Assembly (NCBI GenBank): GCA_013339765.2
Contig: CM023448.1
Coordinates: 331,036,941-331,100,940 of the forward strand
Direction: 5' to 3'
Length of the DNA stretch: 64,000 bases
Origin: Haemaphysalis longicornis
Taxonomy: Eukaryota; Arthropoda; Arachnida; Ixodida; Ixodidae
Position 1 is the stretch's first letter, and each line of letters opens with the position of its first letter. This document shows positions 10,830 through 21,918 of the stretch, one piece after another. The position numbers and the translations under genes were made by a program. A model generated the notes under the pieces. That model was not told the origin of the DNA, did not search any database, and was given only the letters and a program-made list of their open reading frames with translations.

Positions 10830-13700
10830 CTGGCATTGGAAAAAAAGGAACGGAGGAATTAATGCACTGCACCTATTTCCCAAAATGTCACTGAATGGCC
10901 CTCATCCTGGGAATTAAAGTGACTGATCCCATTCCAAGTGCATATTGAAATGCCATTTGGCAGCAGCTAGCGCATTATGCACTGGCGCAGTATGCACTGG
11001 GTATTGCCTCTTCTTGCCCCGTTCATTAGCGCAGTTTTGCATTCAGTTACGTGGGCGAGAAAATATGCAAGCCCACAAAACACACCGTAGTGCCAGCGTC
11101 ATCCGCTAAGAAATTTTGTGGGCTTGCACTTGTCGCTTTTATAGAACTGAGCTTTCGCAGAACTGAATGTACTACAGCTTTCACAGCACCCACTGGAAAG
11201 CCATACTGCATTCAGTAAACTCTGATGTGGTTGGGTTGAGGCTCTGCAAGCTTGAATTGGTCCACAATGTTTTGTTTGATTTTGTGGTCTCTTTTTTGCC
11301 TGCCCCGAGCAGCTTTGAGCAGTTCCAGGGCAACCCCAAATAGGTCCCGCCATTAAGCTTCTACAGGCTTCTACAGACAAATAAAAATATGGAGCTGCTT
11401 TGGAGCAGTGCAAAATGACAACTAAAAAAGGCCTTTGTTGGGCTTTGTTTGGCTACTAAAAAATGTGTTGTGTTTCTTGGGGTGCTGAATGCTTCCTTGG
11501 CTGCCGTCGGATTTGCTCGGCTGCAGCCTGACGCAGCCTAAATCTGACGCAGCCTAAAAAGATTTCCGAGTAGTTTTCGTTACTGTTATTTATAAACGCC
11601 AAGCACAACTGCACAACCTAGCAATGGCACAGCCGATTGAGGCGGCAAGCCAAGTGGCGCAACTATGCACTGTGTATTGTCTTTTCTTGTCCCGTTCATT
11701 AGCACTGTTTTGCATTCAGTTACGCCAAGTGGTGCAGCAACACATATCCCGGGCCGGGATATTGAGCTTCTGCAACGAATATTTCATTCATCTCCTGCAG
11801 AAAAGATTGAATGTTACCGCGGTATCTGCTGGGGTACACAAGCGCGAACACGCAAGTGGATGCAGGTGCAATGATCTGTAGTTATCGAATTCAACCAACC
11901 CGCCTTTCTAACGTACCGATGCTGAGCAATGGCGTACTCCGCCGCCAAGTTGGCCGTCTCGGAAGCGTTTTTCTTTTTTTTTTTTTAACGAATGAATGAG
12001 TGATAATGGATTATTCCACGGCTACAAGCGCCGTTAATGCATCCCAATGGCGCCGCGGCATACTTGGATGTGGAGCACGGTGTCCAGAGAAGCCAGACAC
12101 CAGACGGGAATCGCCGAGAGCTTCTAGGCCAACTCAAACTGTCGAATGGATCCGCTTACCTTCAACGACACCACACACTAGGTTGTGGTTTCGTGAATTT
12201 AAACTGCTGGTCGGGTCCACGGACGACGTATCTTCGCCCATTTTTGCTTCCCTCCGGTGGCGAGCGCTGGCTCGGGATCAGGCCTTGCAGTAGCTTCCGC
12301 GCCCACTTTTTGGTCGTAAAAAAACCATGTTAGCCCCGAATTTCCTCCCCAAACTCCATGCTGGTCACAATACTTGAAAAATAAATTTCTGGGGTGGGGA
12401 GGGAACTACGGGTAGAACAAAAATAGGCACGAACTGCACCACCGTATCACAGCGGTGGTGCCCGGATCTCTGCCCGGATATATTCGGGATCCTGCTTCGC
12501 TCGCACAACCGCCGTAAGGCGCTGCAGCAGCGGCTGCAGCCAACGAAGACGAAGTAAAAGCAAACAAACTGTCGCGTAAACCAGCAAACCACGAAAAGAA
12601 AAGAAAGAACCACATTTGACCACCTTTTCCAGTCGGAAAAACAGTTAATTGGTACCACAGAAGTCGCAAGGATACATACGAAAAGAAAAAAAAATGCAGC
12701 GCAGTACGTTGATGTGCATGCTTTTTGAAGCTGACGAAGAGAAAAACCGTAAAGACTCGCTGCGCTTTTTTTGTACCCCCCGCCCCACCTTTCGCAATTC
12801 CACTAATTAAATCATGGCAGTGCAACGCGCGGGAACGATAAGCGGGAGGAAGAACGTATCAAATATCGCGCTTTGAACTGCGGCCTGTGACGACGTATAA
12901 CCATGCGCTCAACACAACGGAAAACATGTTAACTTCATTGGAAAGTCACCTAACCCTTTCGGTTGCTTTTTTGAAACCACCGCGCTATAGTGTCGCGAAC
13001 TGACGTCACGGGAGATGCTCGAAATACGGCCACCTTTGATTAACCTCATTTTCTTTTTACGTCATTTTGTTGACGTCCAGAGCGGAGAAGCCTTGGCCAC
13101 AGTTTCCCAAGAAGACTACCTGAACTAGGGCGCTTGGGAAAACAAAATTCGGGGGATGCTGTCCCGGGGCCGGTATACCAGTCTCGGACCGACCTTTTGG
13201 AAGACGAGAATCCCAGATGCAGCGGTAACAGCGGATGAGCAAATACAAGAACTGTTAGAACGTATAACTCACGAACATTGCAAACTGACGCCACAGGCAA
13301 CACGAAGAGTCAGGGAAAGACCCAAAAATGTTCAGGAACCGGAGAATAACGGCCCGGTTACGAAGAATCAGCTCCAAGAATGGAGCAGATGCAACAAGCA
13401 TATGCTTGGGCTTGGCACTTTCTGCTGCAATTGGGACAGCTGGACCTGCACCAGAAAAATATGTTTTTGTTCCTTCTGTCTGTCCTTCGTTCCATGGGTG
13501 CTTTTTGGCTTCGAAGATAAGCGCAATAAATAGAACAATTTAAGACAAGCATCACAGCAGAATATTTGCAGCGTCATCGGTGGGAACCCACCGCGAAGAA
13601 AGCGACAAGCGCCGGGGCCTTGGGGTTCCACCTGCCGAAAGGGGCGAAGGAAATCGCCTTTCAAGGCCCCCTCCACGCAGAGCCTTCTATACTACTATTA
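10830..13700. other. Region upstream of OGA exons, no assignable gene
   Basis: This should contain the first coding exon of OGA if that intron is short, but no CGVVEG-type coding sequence was found on the minus strand. The short open frames here have no recognised domain. The missing exon may lie beyond the transposon block. Confidence 0.5.
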
Positions 13701-13716
13701 AGGCTCTGCCTTCACG

Positions 13717-13762
13717 TAGAGTTCCTGTATATGCTCCCTACGGGAGCATATGCAGGAACTTA
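13717..13762. mobile_element. 46-bp palindromic mini-element (TAGAG family)
   Basis: The left arm TAGAGTTCCTGTATATGC and right arm GCATATGCAGGAACTTA are inverted copies with a few mismatches and an almost absent loop. Identical 8-bp repeats CCTTCACG flank it at 13709-13716 and 13763-13770. It has the same ends as the copy at 62896-62944. No coding capacity. Confidence 0.85.
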
Positions 13763-15868
13763 CCTTCACGGTGTGTTAGGCGCCCTCAGTGGCCGGAATG
13801 ATGACAACAATATAGCCTCCACAGTGCTGCACGTAGCTTGTGGCATGAACTATATATAGGTGCCTCGCATACCCGGACGAATCAAACACAAGAAGGATGC
13901 CGCCTCCCTTCGAGGAGGCGGTGCGGACTGAAGATCAAAATCTACAACCCCAGGCTGTCCAGCGAGTCATCGTGGCGCTGTCCATGCAAAGGGACCGACC
14001 CCGGCGACCCGGTGACGGGGAGCGGGGGAACCTAGCCGGGTGGCTACATCTGCGGTGACGACTCCGGCCAAGTCATGATGACCCAGCAATAGGACTTTAT
14101 TCGCAGGCCCCAATGAAGTTGTCCCAGTCCAATCCACTTTTTTTTTTTTTTTGAAGGGGGGGGGGGGGCGCAATTGGCCAAAATGTCATTATTTGTTCTC
14201 AGTTGCACTCCCAGTGATTTTTTTTTTTTTCATTAACATCTTGCAGACAACAATGTGACCAGTTTAAAACAATTAAAGGTAGAGCATTTCTTTAAAGGGA
14301 CACTGAAGTGATATGTAAACATTGCGGGATTACTATCGCAAATTGTAGTCCGGAGTCCCCAGGCCATGTTTCGACCACTCTAGGCGCGTTTACGCGATTT
14401 TATTTAGTAGAAAAACTAATTCGAAAATGCTGTCCTCCTCTCTTTACGCTCGCCCATTTTCTGTGGCGTTTTCGTGTGACGTCAGGAGGGGATGAGCTGG
14501 CAATTGGCTGCGCCACGGCTGCGCTACTGCACGGCTCCCCGGCCGACAGAGTCAGTCGGCCCAGCGTTTCGTCCGCCGGCCGCCGGCGGGTTGTCGCAAT
14601 CAAGGAGGTTAAAATAAAATTGCTTGGTCGCAATTCGTTCGCTTAGTTGAAACGAAGCCAGGACACGTTTGTGAATGAAAGAATGTGCCTTTCTTTACTT
14701 GGTTTGTTTGTACACTGTATCTAGCTCCAAGTCAAGGTCGCTTCACACAAGCGCACAGTGATTTCCCTACACCCCCCCTAGGGGGTGTGTAGACCCCCCT
14801 AGTTTTTCTGGACACCCCCCCTTGAATTCCCAAATTTCACGCTTGTCAGTCCTGTGTATGGACCTTTTTCAGTATCGATCTCGGGCAAAATAAACAAAAG
14901 TGCGCCCCCCGAGTTTGCTGTTAGCGTTGCACGTATTTATTTCCTTTTTTTCGACAGCTCGTGGCAAGTTCGTATGTGCACACAAAAAAGCCTTTCAAAG
15001 GAAAGGGGCAAAGTGGTTTGAGGCTGACCACGCTGCGAGCACATTGCTACCAGCCAGGGAGTAGTGAAAATGAAAAAAAAAAAAAAAAAGTAAAGGAAAA
15101 GGGGAGCTTCAACGGCCGCAGATTAGTCATGGAAACTTTCGCCTGCTACCGTGACATTCATATGAATGGTACGGGTGACGGGTGGGTGCGGGAGCAACTG
15201 CAGGACGAGAACATTTTGTGCACGAGTTCTCCGAAACCCAGATATTTTCGGGGGTGTGCCTTACTGCCATTTTAAAAAAAATGGCAGTAAATAAAAAACA
15301 GCTAAAGAAATAAAAAACCGGATAAAAAACAGCTTTTCTAGTTTATGAACCCCCCCCCCCCCCCCCCCGGAGCCATTGAGACACCCCCCCTTGATTCGAT
15401 GCCTGGGGAAACCCCTGCAAGCGCACATGCGACGACGCTTCGCTGACTGGTACGCCAGTAGGAAAATATAAGGCCTCTTGAAGGCGGGAGAAGAGTCAGC
15501 GAAGTCAATATAGGTACTAAGGAAATAAAATCAACTGATATTTTTACCGTACAGCGTAAAACTAGGGCGCGGGAAGCACTTTTTTTCGCTGGGCGAACAA
15601 GCACAGCGGTCAGCAGCCCGACTACGCATCTGCGAACGCTTTTCCGTCTACGAAATGCAATTGCTAGACGTGAGCTACTGTGGAAACTCGGGCGACGCTT
15701 ACTGCACGATCGCAGTACAACAAATAGTCACCTAAGCTGCTTGAAATGCCAAAACTAAATAAAAGTGTAAACCGGTTGTACAATATATACCCTATATTAG
15801 CAAGGCGTCCGCGTCCGGCTCCGTGGCTCATTCCACCTCTTGCCACCGTAGCGTGCGGACGCGGAATC

Positions 15869-17110
15869 ATGAGCTCCGTTGGAGCGGCGACAGCGGCCCA
15901 GGTCGGCCGCGGAAACAGGGTAGATGCTAAGGGAGATAGTGAGTATCAAGTTATTTTGCCTCAGTTGCCTACAGGACGTATTGTTTCCAATACGGTGTTT
16001 CTTCACGGCGACGTGAAAGCCCGACCGTTTCGTGTAGAGGATTTCCGAGACATGCTCGCCCGTGTTGGTATGCTCCCCGACGTGATTGCGCTGGGGGCGT
16101 ACCAAATCAACCACGTGTGGGCGGTGACCTTCAAGAGTGCCGAGGCCACGAAGAAAATGCTAGCGGCCGGCGAGCAGGAGGTGAAGGGACGTCGGTGTCT
16201 CGTCATCGACCCGCAAGACCACCAAGTGAGGCTTAAGCTACACTGGCTGCTGCACGGCGTTGAAGACGAGGACGTCCGGGCAGCACTCGCTAACTTCGGC
16301 AAGGTCATCGAGATCACCAAAGAAAGATGGCGAGTACAAGGTGTCCTTGACAAAGGGTCTACGACGAGGGTGGTGACGCTGAAGCTAAAATCTGGCGTGA
16401 CTTTGGAAGATTTGCCCCATCAAATTCGGGTGGCTGGGGAGCTGGCCCTCCTCGTCGCACCGGGCCGGCCGATGCAATGCCTTCGCTGCCAGGGAACGGG
16501 TCACGTCCGCAGAGACTGCAAAGTGCCACGCTGCTCCCGGTGCCGGCGTTTCGGCCACTCGGAAGCGCAGTGCGTTCGCACTTACGCGGCGGTCACGGGG
16601 CCTGTGCAACGCGAGGAACTTGACGAGCACCTCATGGACGTGGTCGAGGCGGAAGCGGCCGCGGAAGGCACGGGACACCAGTCGACAGCGGAGGAGACTA
16701 CAAGCACAACGGACTTCTCTCAGAGCTCGGAGCCTAGGACGCAGGAGGAAGCCGCACGGGCGTCTCAGCCACCAAGGGGGGACGCCGAGCAACCGGCCGC
16801 AGCGGCGTCTCAGCCAGCAACGGGGGACGCCGAGCAACCGGCCGCAGCGGCGTCTCAGCCAGCAACGGGGGACGCCGAGCGACCGGCCGCAGCGGCGTCT
16901 CAGCCGCCAACGGGGGACGCCGAGCACCAGCCCGCGGATACGCTAGGTGGTACAGGAGGCACAGTCAAGCGCAGCCTTGACAAGTCGGGTGAAGGGAGCG
17001 GCCACGAAACCACAACCAGCAGCGAGGAGCCGCCACTGAAAACGAACCAGGGGCGACGGCTGTTATCCAAGCCTCGAACGAACGTCCATCGCGGTCGGGG
17101 GCCTCCATAG
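15869..17110 (+). CDS. LINE ORF1, zinc-knuckle nucleic-acid-binding protein
   Basis: This ORF encodes 413 aa starting MSSVGAATAAQ. The open frame extends upstream to 15746, but the LINE body begins at 15831, so the ATG at 15869 is preferred. Residues about 30-195 form a globular region typical of Tx1-type ORF1. Two CCHC zinc knuckles follow at about 202-235 (CLRCQGTGHVRRDC and CSRCRRFGHSEAQC). The tail is acidic and Ala/Pro/Gln-rich with four 15-aa tandem repeats containing SQPATGDAEQPAAAA. It should coat the element's RNA in the retrotransposition particle. ORF2 starts 126 bp downstream. Confidence 0.9.
   Translation: MSSVGAATAAQVGRGNRVDAKGDSEYQVILPQLPTGRIVSNTVFLHGDVKARPFRVEDFRDMLARVGMLPDVIALGAYQINHVWAVTFKSAEATKKMLAAGEQEVKGRRCLVIDPQDHQVRLKLHWLLHGVEDEDVRAALANFGKVIEITKERWRVQGVLDKGSTTRVVTLKLKSGVTLEDLPHQIRVAGELALLVAPGRPMQCLRCQGTGHVRRDCKVPRCSRCRRFGHSEAQCVRTYAAVTGPVQREELDEHLMDVVEAEAAAEGTGHQSTAEETTSTTDFSQSSEPRTQEEAARASQPPRGDAEQPAAAASQPATGDAEQPAAAASQPATGDAERPAAAASQPPTGDAEHQPADTLGGTGGTVKRSLDKSGEGSGHETTTSSEEPPLKTNQGRRLLSKPRTNVHRGRGPP
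16761..16930 (+). repeat. 45-bp in-frame tandem repeat in LINE ORF1
   Basis: Almost four units of 45 bp start at 16761, 16806, 16851 and 16896, each beginning CGTCTCAGCC. They encode 15-residue repeats and differ by only a few bases, so the copy number is probably variable between element copies. Confidence 0.9.
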
Positions 17111-17236
17111 ACGCAGCCAGTGCAGCAACTTCCGCCAGATGCTTTGGCGCCGTTTAAGAACGCGTAGCGTAGTCCTCACGTGTCAGGTAAGCACCATGCG
17201 CCCGGTCTGTACGTAGCCTTCATTAAGTGAACAGTA

Positions 17237-20200
17237 ATGAGTGGGTCCCTGAGCGTAGCAACATTAAATGTCCGGGGGCTGTCGACACGTCGAAAGCAAA
17301 GTCAGGTTTACCGTCTGTTAACAGAGCAGGACATTGACGTTGTAGCCGTTCAGGAGACGAAAGTCGAGGGGGAGGAGGAGACCGAGGCCATGGTGCGTCG
17401 TTTCACGTCGAGGTACTATGCTTGCGTAAGTCATGCAGTGGGGATCTCCGCGGGATGTGTATTGTTGCTGAAGAAACTGCCGGGTCTGCTTGTGGAGGGT
17501 GTGACGTCGTGTCGTTCGGGCAGGCTTGTTGTGTGTGATTGCAGCCTTGATAATGTGAACTTGCGAATTGTCTGTGTATACGCTCCAAATGCTGTAATAG
17601 AGAGGGAAAAATTTTTTGGGACTCTCAGGCAACACGTCGATACAGACAGAATGCTCATTATAACAGGTGATTTCAACTGCGTACTTTCTGGCCGGGATAA
17701 AACAAGTAACAACGCGTATAGAAATGCTAGTACCAATTTGTTATCCGAAATTGTTGCGGATTATGGACTTGTTGATGTCGGGCAATGTCTAGACGGGGAA
17801 AAAGAAGTCCGATTCACCCACTTTCAAGGTTTCAGCCACGCGAGGCTGGATAGGATTTACGTTTCGCTGGATTTAATACAGAAATGCGAAAGCTATGATG
17901 TGCACGCGGTTTCCTTTTCCGATCATTGTTTGGTTAAGTGCAGGATAGGGGGCAAGAAAGAAGAGTCCCCCTTTACATGGGACCTATGGAAATTAAACTC
18001 TAAACTTTTGGAGGACGAAACATTTACGACGTTTGTTAGAAAGAAAACTGCCGAACTAGATGGAACACATAGTGACATCGGGGAGCTGTGGGAGTTAAGC
18101 AAGCAAGAGATAAAAATAAAAGCCATACAACGGTGTAGCTGTATTAAATATGAAGAAACCAAAAAGGAAAGAATGCTTAGAAACATCCTACAAAAATTAA
18201 CGTTAGAGGAGGGCAGAATGCCCGGGGTTTTTAAGGACGACATAGCACAGATAAAGCATAAGCTTGAACTTATTGACGAAGAACGCTATCGCGGTGCCCT
18301 AGTACGCGCGAGAGCAGAGCAATGGGCAGTAGGGGAGGCGCCCACAAAGCGTGCGCTCGGAATAGAAAAAGCACATGCACGACGCAATCAGATCAAGGAG
18401 ATAACTTACATGGGTAAAGTAACGAGTGAAAAAAGCGAAATCGATAATGCTTTTTATGAGTATTACCAAGCACTGTTCGCTCTTAAGGCGGTGGACGCAG
18501 AAAGCTTCAAGCGGGATTTCATAGACGGGCTGCCTCGTTTGGAAGATGAAATGAAGGACTGGCTTGAACGACCTATTTCGGAAGACGAAGTGAAATGTGC
18601 TATTGAAAGCCTGAACCCGGGAAAGTCGCCGGGGCCGGATGGGTTAAGCGCTGCTTTTTATAAGATGTTTAAATATGAAATGGTACCTGTGCTAACGAAG
18701 CTGTTTAATGCAGCGTATGATCTTAAAACACTGCCCCCATCATATTCCACGTCCCACACAGTCCTCATTCCTAAGACAGATGAAGCGGAGAAACTTAAAT
18801 TTGTCAAGTCGTACCGGCCAATATCATTAACAAACGTCGACTACAAAATCTTTATGAAAGTTCTGGCACAAAGGCTTCAAAGTGTTGTCCAACAAATAGT
18901 AGGGCCACATCAGACGTGCGGAATTAAGGGTCGCAATATTTTTACAAATATCCATAAAGCAAGGTGTGTCCTTGAGTGCTGCGACGCCCTGCACACGGGA
19001 GTGGCAGTCCTGCAGATTGACTTGGAAAAAGCGTTTGACTGTGTGTCACACGAGATATTGTTTTGTATTTTGGACCATGTGAACGTTGGGTTTGTAATTA
19101 AAGAGGGCGTCGCCCTGGCGTACCGCAATTGCACTACGCGGCTGATCGTGAACAAAAAGTTGGGAGCCCCAATTGAAGTGCAGCGTTCGGTGCGCCAGGG
19201 CTGCCCCCTCAGCCCCCTATTGTTTTGCATATACATCGAAGCCCTGTGTATGAGTATAATCAGAAATAGTGCCATCGAAGGCTTCCGACTGCATGAGTCG
19301 GAAGTTAAACTTTTGGCTTACGCAGACGACGTTGCCGTTTTTTGTATGAACGAAGAAAGCGTTCAGTTGGTAGTTGACACTGTCAAAAAGTTTGGCATGG
19401 TGACGGGTAGTTTTGTGAACTGGGCAAAGTGCCTAGGATTTTGGCATGGGGAATGGTCATCAACACCGCCAACCTTCGCTAATATTAGTTGGGTCACCAC
19501 TCCAGTGAAGTACTTGGGCGTTGAACTCGAATATTACAGGGATAGTGAACCATACTGGCGTAGCCAGACAATGGCGTTGAGGGAGAAGGCCGAGAAATGG
19601 AAGGGGGCAAGGTTGTCAATTTTTGCAAGGGCCACGGCATGTAACTTATTCTTTGTAGCGAAGATTTGGTATATCATGCAGGTACTGCATTGTTCGCGAA
19701 TCAACGTCCAAAGGCTTCACCGGGTATTTGCGGTGTTCGTTTGGGGCTCAACATGGGAGAGGTGCAGCAGAACAAACCTGTTTCGGAGAGTCCGAGATGG
19801 TGGCTTGGGGCTGGCGCACCTTTATGTGCGACAGCTGGTAAACCGGTTTTTGTTTTGGCGAGATGTTCGTGACCCGTTCTTGCAGAGTGTCATGCAAGTA
19901 CGGCTGGCGCGTGCTATGCCGGAATATGTAGTATCAACATGGTGCATGCCAGGTGGCGTGTATGGGTATTTTAAGGAAATAGTTATGACGGCCCGTTTTC
20001 TATTCGCACGTTTTTCTGGCGAGTACCTGTCCTCTGTGACACGCAAAAAACTGTATAAGGACATTTGCGATGTTGTTTTCCCCGTCCCTATGTATAGATA
20101 TAATTACCGTGCTGGGCCAGGCCAAAATGTGCTAAAGCGCGTCAAAAGAATGGAGGTTCACTCTGGTGTGAAAACCTTTTTCTTCAAATTACACACAGGC

Positions 20201-20623
20201 ACCTTGTCTGTTGGAACCTGGATGCAGGATAGAGGGATATCTGTGCCATGGGGAACTCAGTGTTCAATTTGTAAACAACCAGAAACGATAGAGCACGTTT
20301 TTCTGCATTGTTGGGCTGCGGTATTTTTGTGGGATGTCCTCCAGAGGACCCTGCATAAAGATTTCCCGCTGAGCCCCCATGGCATACGCTATCTAGCGGT
20401 CGAAAACGAGGAGGGGGCGCCCTTGGACCTCGTTATGTTGGTGGCCTTGCATAGCATATGGCGCTCGCGCATGGCCTGGCTCCACGGTGATGTGGACGCC
20501 CGCCCTACGCGGCAATGGTTTCGTGAGTCTATATCCCAGTACGTAGAAGTCCAGAAGCGCAAGGCATACACTCCTGAGTGGCTGTCAAGGATAGAACCAT
20601 TGACTATGCTTAGGGAATTTTAG
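17237..20623 (+). CDS. LINE ORF2, endonuclease and reverse transcriptase
   Basis: This ORF encodes 1128 aa without a stop. The apurinic-type endonuclease spans about residues 5-235, with LNVRGL, VQETK, GDFNCVLSGRD, LDRIYVS and SDHCLVKC supplying the metal-binding and catalytic residues. The reverse transcriptase follows: GKSPGPDGLSAAFYKMF (about 465), YRPISLTNVDYKI (about 535), LQIDLEKAFDCVSH (about 594), RQGCPLSPLLF (about 655) and the catalytic box LAYADDVAVF (about 694). Near residue 1008 is a cysteine/histidine cluster CSICKQPETIEHVFLHC. All key residues are present, so the protein should be able to nick DNA and prime cDNA synthesis. Confidence 0.95.
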   Translation: MSGSLSVATLNVRGLSTRRKQSQVYRLLTEQDIDVVAVQETKVEGEEETEAMVRRFTSRYYACVSHAVGISAGCVLLLKKLPGLLVEGVTSCRSGRLVVCDCSLDNVNLRIVCVYAPNAVIEREKFFGTLRQHVDTDRMLIITGDFNCVLSGRDKTSNNAYRNASTNLLSEIVADYGLVDVGQCLDGEKEVRFTHFQGFSHARLDRIYVSLDLIQKCESYDVHAVSFSDHCLVKCRIGGKKEESPFTWDLWKLNSKLLEDETFTTFVRKKTAELDGTHSDIGELWELSKQEIKIKAIQRCSCIKYEETKKERMLRNILQKLTLEEGRMPGVFKDDIAQIKHKLELIDEERYRGALVRARAEQWAVGEAPTKRALGIEKAHARRNQIKEITYMGKVTSEKSEIDNAFYEYYQALFALKAVDAESFKRDFIDGLPRLEDEMKDWLERPISEDEVKCAIESLNPGKSPGPDGLSAAFYKMFKYEMVPVLTKLFNAAYDLKTLPPSYSTSHTVLIPKTDEAEKLKFVKSYRPISLTNVDYKIFMKVLAQRLQSVVQQIVGPHQTCGIKGRNIFTNIHKARCVLECCDALHTGVAVLQIDLEKAFDCVSHEILFCILDHVNVGFVIKEGVALAYRNCTTRLIVNKKLGAPIEVQRSVRQGCPLSPLLFCIYIEALCMSIIRNSAIEGFRLHESEVKLLAYADDVAVFCMNEESVQLVVDTVKKFGMVTGSFVNWAKCLGFWHGEWSSTPPTFANISWVTTPVKYLGVELEYYRDSEPYWRSQTMALREKAEKWKGARLSIFARATACNLFFVAKIWYIMQVLHCSRINVQRLHRVFAVFVWGSTWERCSRTNLFRRVRDGGLGLAHLYVRQLVNRFLFWRDVRDPFLQSVMQVRLARAMPEYVVSTWCMPGGVYGYFKEIVMTARFLFARFSGEYLSSVTRKKLYKDICDVVFPVPMYRYNYRAGPGQNVLKRVKRMEVHSGVKTFFFKLHTGTLSVGTWMQDRGISVPWGTQCSICKQPETIEHVFLHCWAAVFLWDVLQRTLHKDFPLSPHGIRYLAVENEEGAPLDLVMLVALHSIWRSRMAWLHGDVDARPTRQWFRESISQYVEVQKRKAYTPEWLSRIEPLTMLREF

Positions 20624-20738
20624 AGAGACATCAGCCTTCATATAGGTTGGTGGCTTGTCGCTCGAGTTGCTCATGTGAATAAGTTTGTTTTGTGTTTCTG
20701 TGTTGTGTCGAAGACCGGCATTAAAGAAAAAAAAAAAA

Positions 20739-20825
20739 GGCTCCGTGGCTCAGTTGTCTGAGGCGTTAGGTATGTCACCGCAAATGTTTTGCAAGTCACG
20801 AGTTCGAATCACCGCGGTTACGTGC
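20739..20825 (+). repeat. tRNA-like sequence that was the LINE target
   Basis: The sequence GGCTCCGTGGCTCAGTTGTC with CACGAGTTCGAATCACC resembles tRNA A and B boxes. The 3' side does not pair with the 5' acceptor strand, so it is a tRNA-derived SINE head or relic, not a tRNA gene. Its first 14 bases are duplicated on the other side of the LINE. A T-run follows at 20826-20842. Confidence 0.6.
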
Positions 20826-21736
20826 TTTTTTTTTTTTTTTTTGGAAGGTAACTTATTTGTTTTCCGCCGATGTTTTCTATATTGAGTTCACCTTTTTTTG
20901 GGCCGCAACGTTCATGGCTACACGAACTAGTTCACAAAACGCGCGCAGGCTGGCAGTGGCGCGCTAGCGAGTTCTCGTTGGCGTGCTGTTGCCATAAGCA
21001 CCGACTGCTTGCAGGCAGTGGGCACAGGCCAGAATGAACAGACCCTTGGCCTGGTGCGAACACGCCTTTTACGATACAGGCATGAGGGAGGCAAGCTCCA
21101 AATATGGGGGAAAAGCGCATGACATTTGGGCGGCTGCGGGTACGCGGAGGGCGTTCATGCACTGCGCAGGTCTCGGCTAGTGAATGCTACGACTACAAGC
21201 CGTCCTGGGAGGCTTATCTTGTGCATTTTACAGCCGACAACATGGCAGAAGCGCGGTACGATGATTACTGAGATATTGAGAATGCCCATCCAACAACGCC
21301 ATTGGTTATGTTTTACAGAACCGAAACCGAAACCGAAACTTGTGTGATTGCTAATCTTTGGCATCGTCCAATCACGGCGCCCCTCCTCCCAACGTCACAG
21401 CCTTAGTTGGTGCGGCCGCCGCAAACCGCGCATGGTAGTTTTTCTTCTTTCGCGCTTTGTAAAATAATTACCGATTTGTCAACCGGATAAACGATGAAAA
21501 GTGTGCTAATTTGAGCCAGTCTACGCAGTGCAAGCAAAAACGGGAGCTTGACAAATTCACTTCAGTGTCCCTTTAACTCACATGTAGCGTCCGCAATCCG
21601 TCCGCAACAGCTCAGCGCGCAGGTGCGCCCTCTCCCCCACTCCTCCTCTCCCGCATCACGCTACCCTCCTCGCTCTCAACAACAGGTCCGCACCCCTCCC
21701 CCTACACTATATATATAAAAAATAATAGTTATCGGC

Positions 21737-21918
21737 ATCTTGAAGTGCAGAGGTGCGCTGCCTGACACGAAACGTAGGACAGGGTTAATACCACAAAAAC
21801 AGAAGGTGAGGCGCACCACGTTTTTGTGGTATTAACCCTGTCCTACGTTTCGTGTCAGGCAGCGCACCTCTGCACTTCAAGATGCTAAAACACCAACTAG
21901 CCCACTCCCAAGCCTTGC
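21737..21918. mobile_element. Foldback insertion with perfect 66-bp arms
   Basis: Arms 21735-21800 and 21820-21885 are perfect reverse complements with a 19-base loop. A 33-base single-copy tail follows. The 11-bp repeat TAGTTATCGGC flanks the insertion (21726-21736 and 21919-21929). Copy B at about 46705 has one corresponding site, so this is a true insertion. Confidence 0.85.

Larger units (their letters stand above)
15831..20738 (+). mobile_element. Full-length L1/Tx1-like LINE with intact ORFs
   Basis: The 4.9-kb element carries ORF1 (zinc knuckles) and ORF2 (endonuclease and reverse transcriptase), a short 3' UTR and a poly(A) tail ending at 20738. The 14-bp direct repeat GGCTCCGTGGCTCA occurs at 15817-15830 and 20739-20752, marking target-primed insertion. 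Placement in L1/Tx1 rests on the ORF1 type and the reverse transcriptase block YRPISLTNVDYKIFMKVLAQ. Both ORFs are uninterrupted, so it is young and could be active. It sits inside the TTAA-flanked element. Confidence 0.93.
14296..21572. mobile_element. TTAA-flanked element split by nested insertions
   Basis: Both ends are AGGGACACTGAAGTGA in inverted orientation, at 14296-14311 and 21557-21572. TTAA lies outside each end (14292-14295, 21573-21576), as in piggyBac and Kolobok families. The left arm (14296 to about 14750) and right arm (about 20900-21572) are the element itself. Between them lie other repeat ends with C/G runs (14765-14825, 15345-15415) and the LINE at 15831-20738. No TTAA-type transposase is seen, so it is non-autonomous. 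Copy B of the surrounding repeat at 45.64 kb looks like the unoccupied site. Confidence 0.78.

Noticed and set aside
13560..13680. GC-rich stem near GGGGCCTTG...CAAGGCCCC as another palindromic mini-element
   Set aside because: The arms are short (about 9 bp) with a long loop, and no flanking duplication is present.
15746..15868. Upstream extension of LINE ORF1 to an ATG at 15746
   Set aside because: The target duplication ends at 15830, so this part is flanking DNA and cannot belong to the element's original ORF1.
16385..16927. 180-codon minus-strand frame rich in Arg/Cys
   Set aside because: It is a shadow of the GC-rich tandem repeat in LINE ORF1.
20739..20825. A functional tRNA gene downstream of the LINE
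   Set aside because: A and B boxes are present, but the acceptor stem does not pair and the anticodon arm is not formed.
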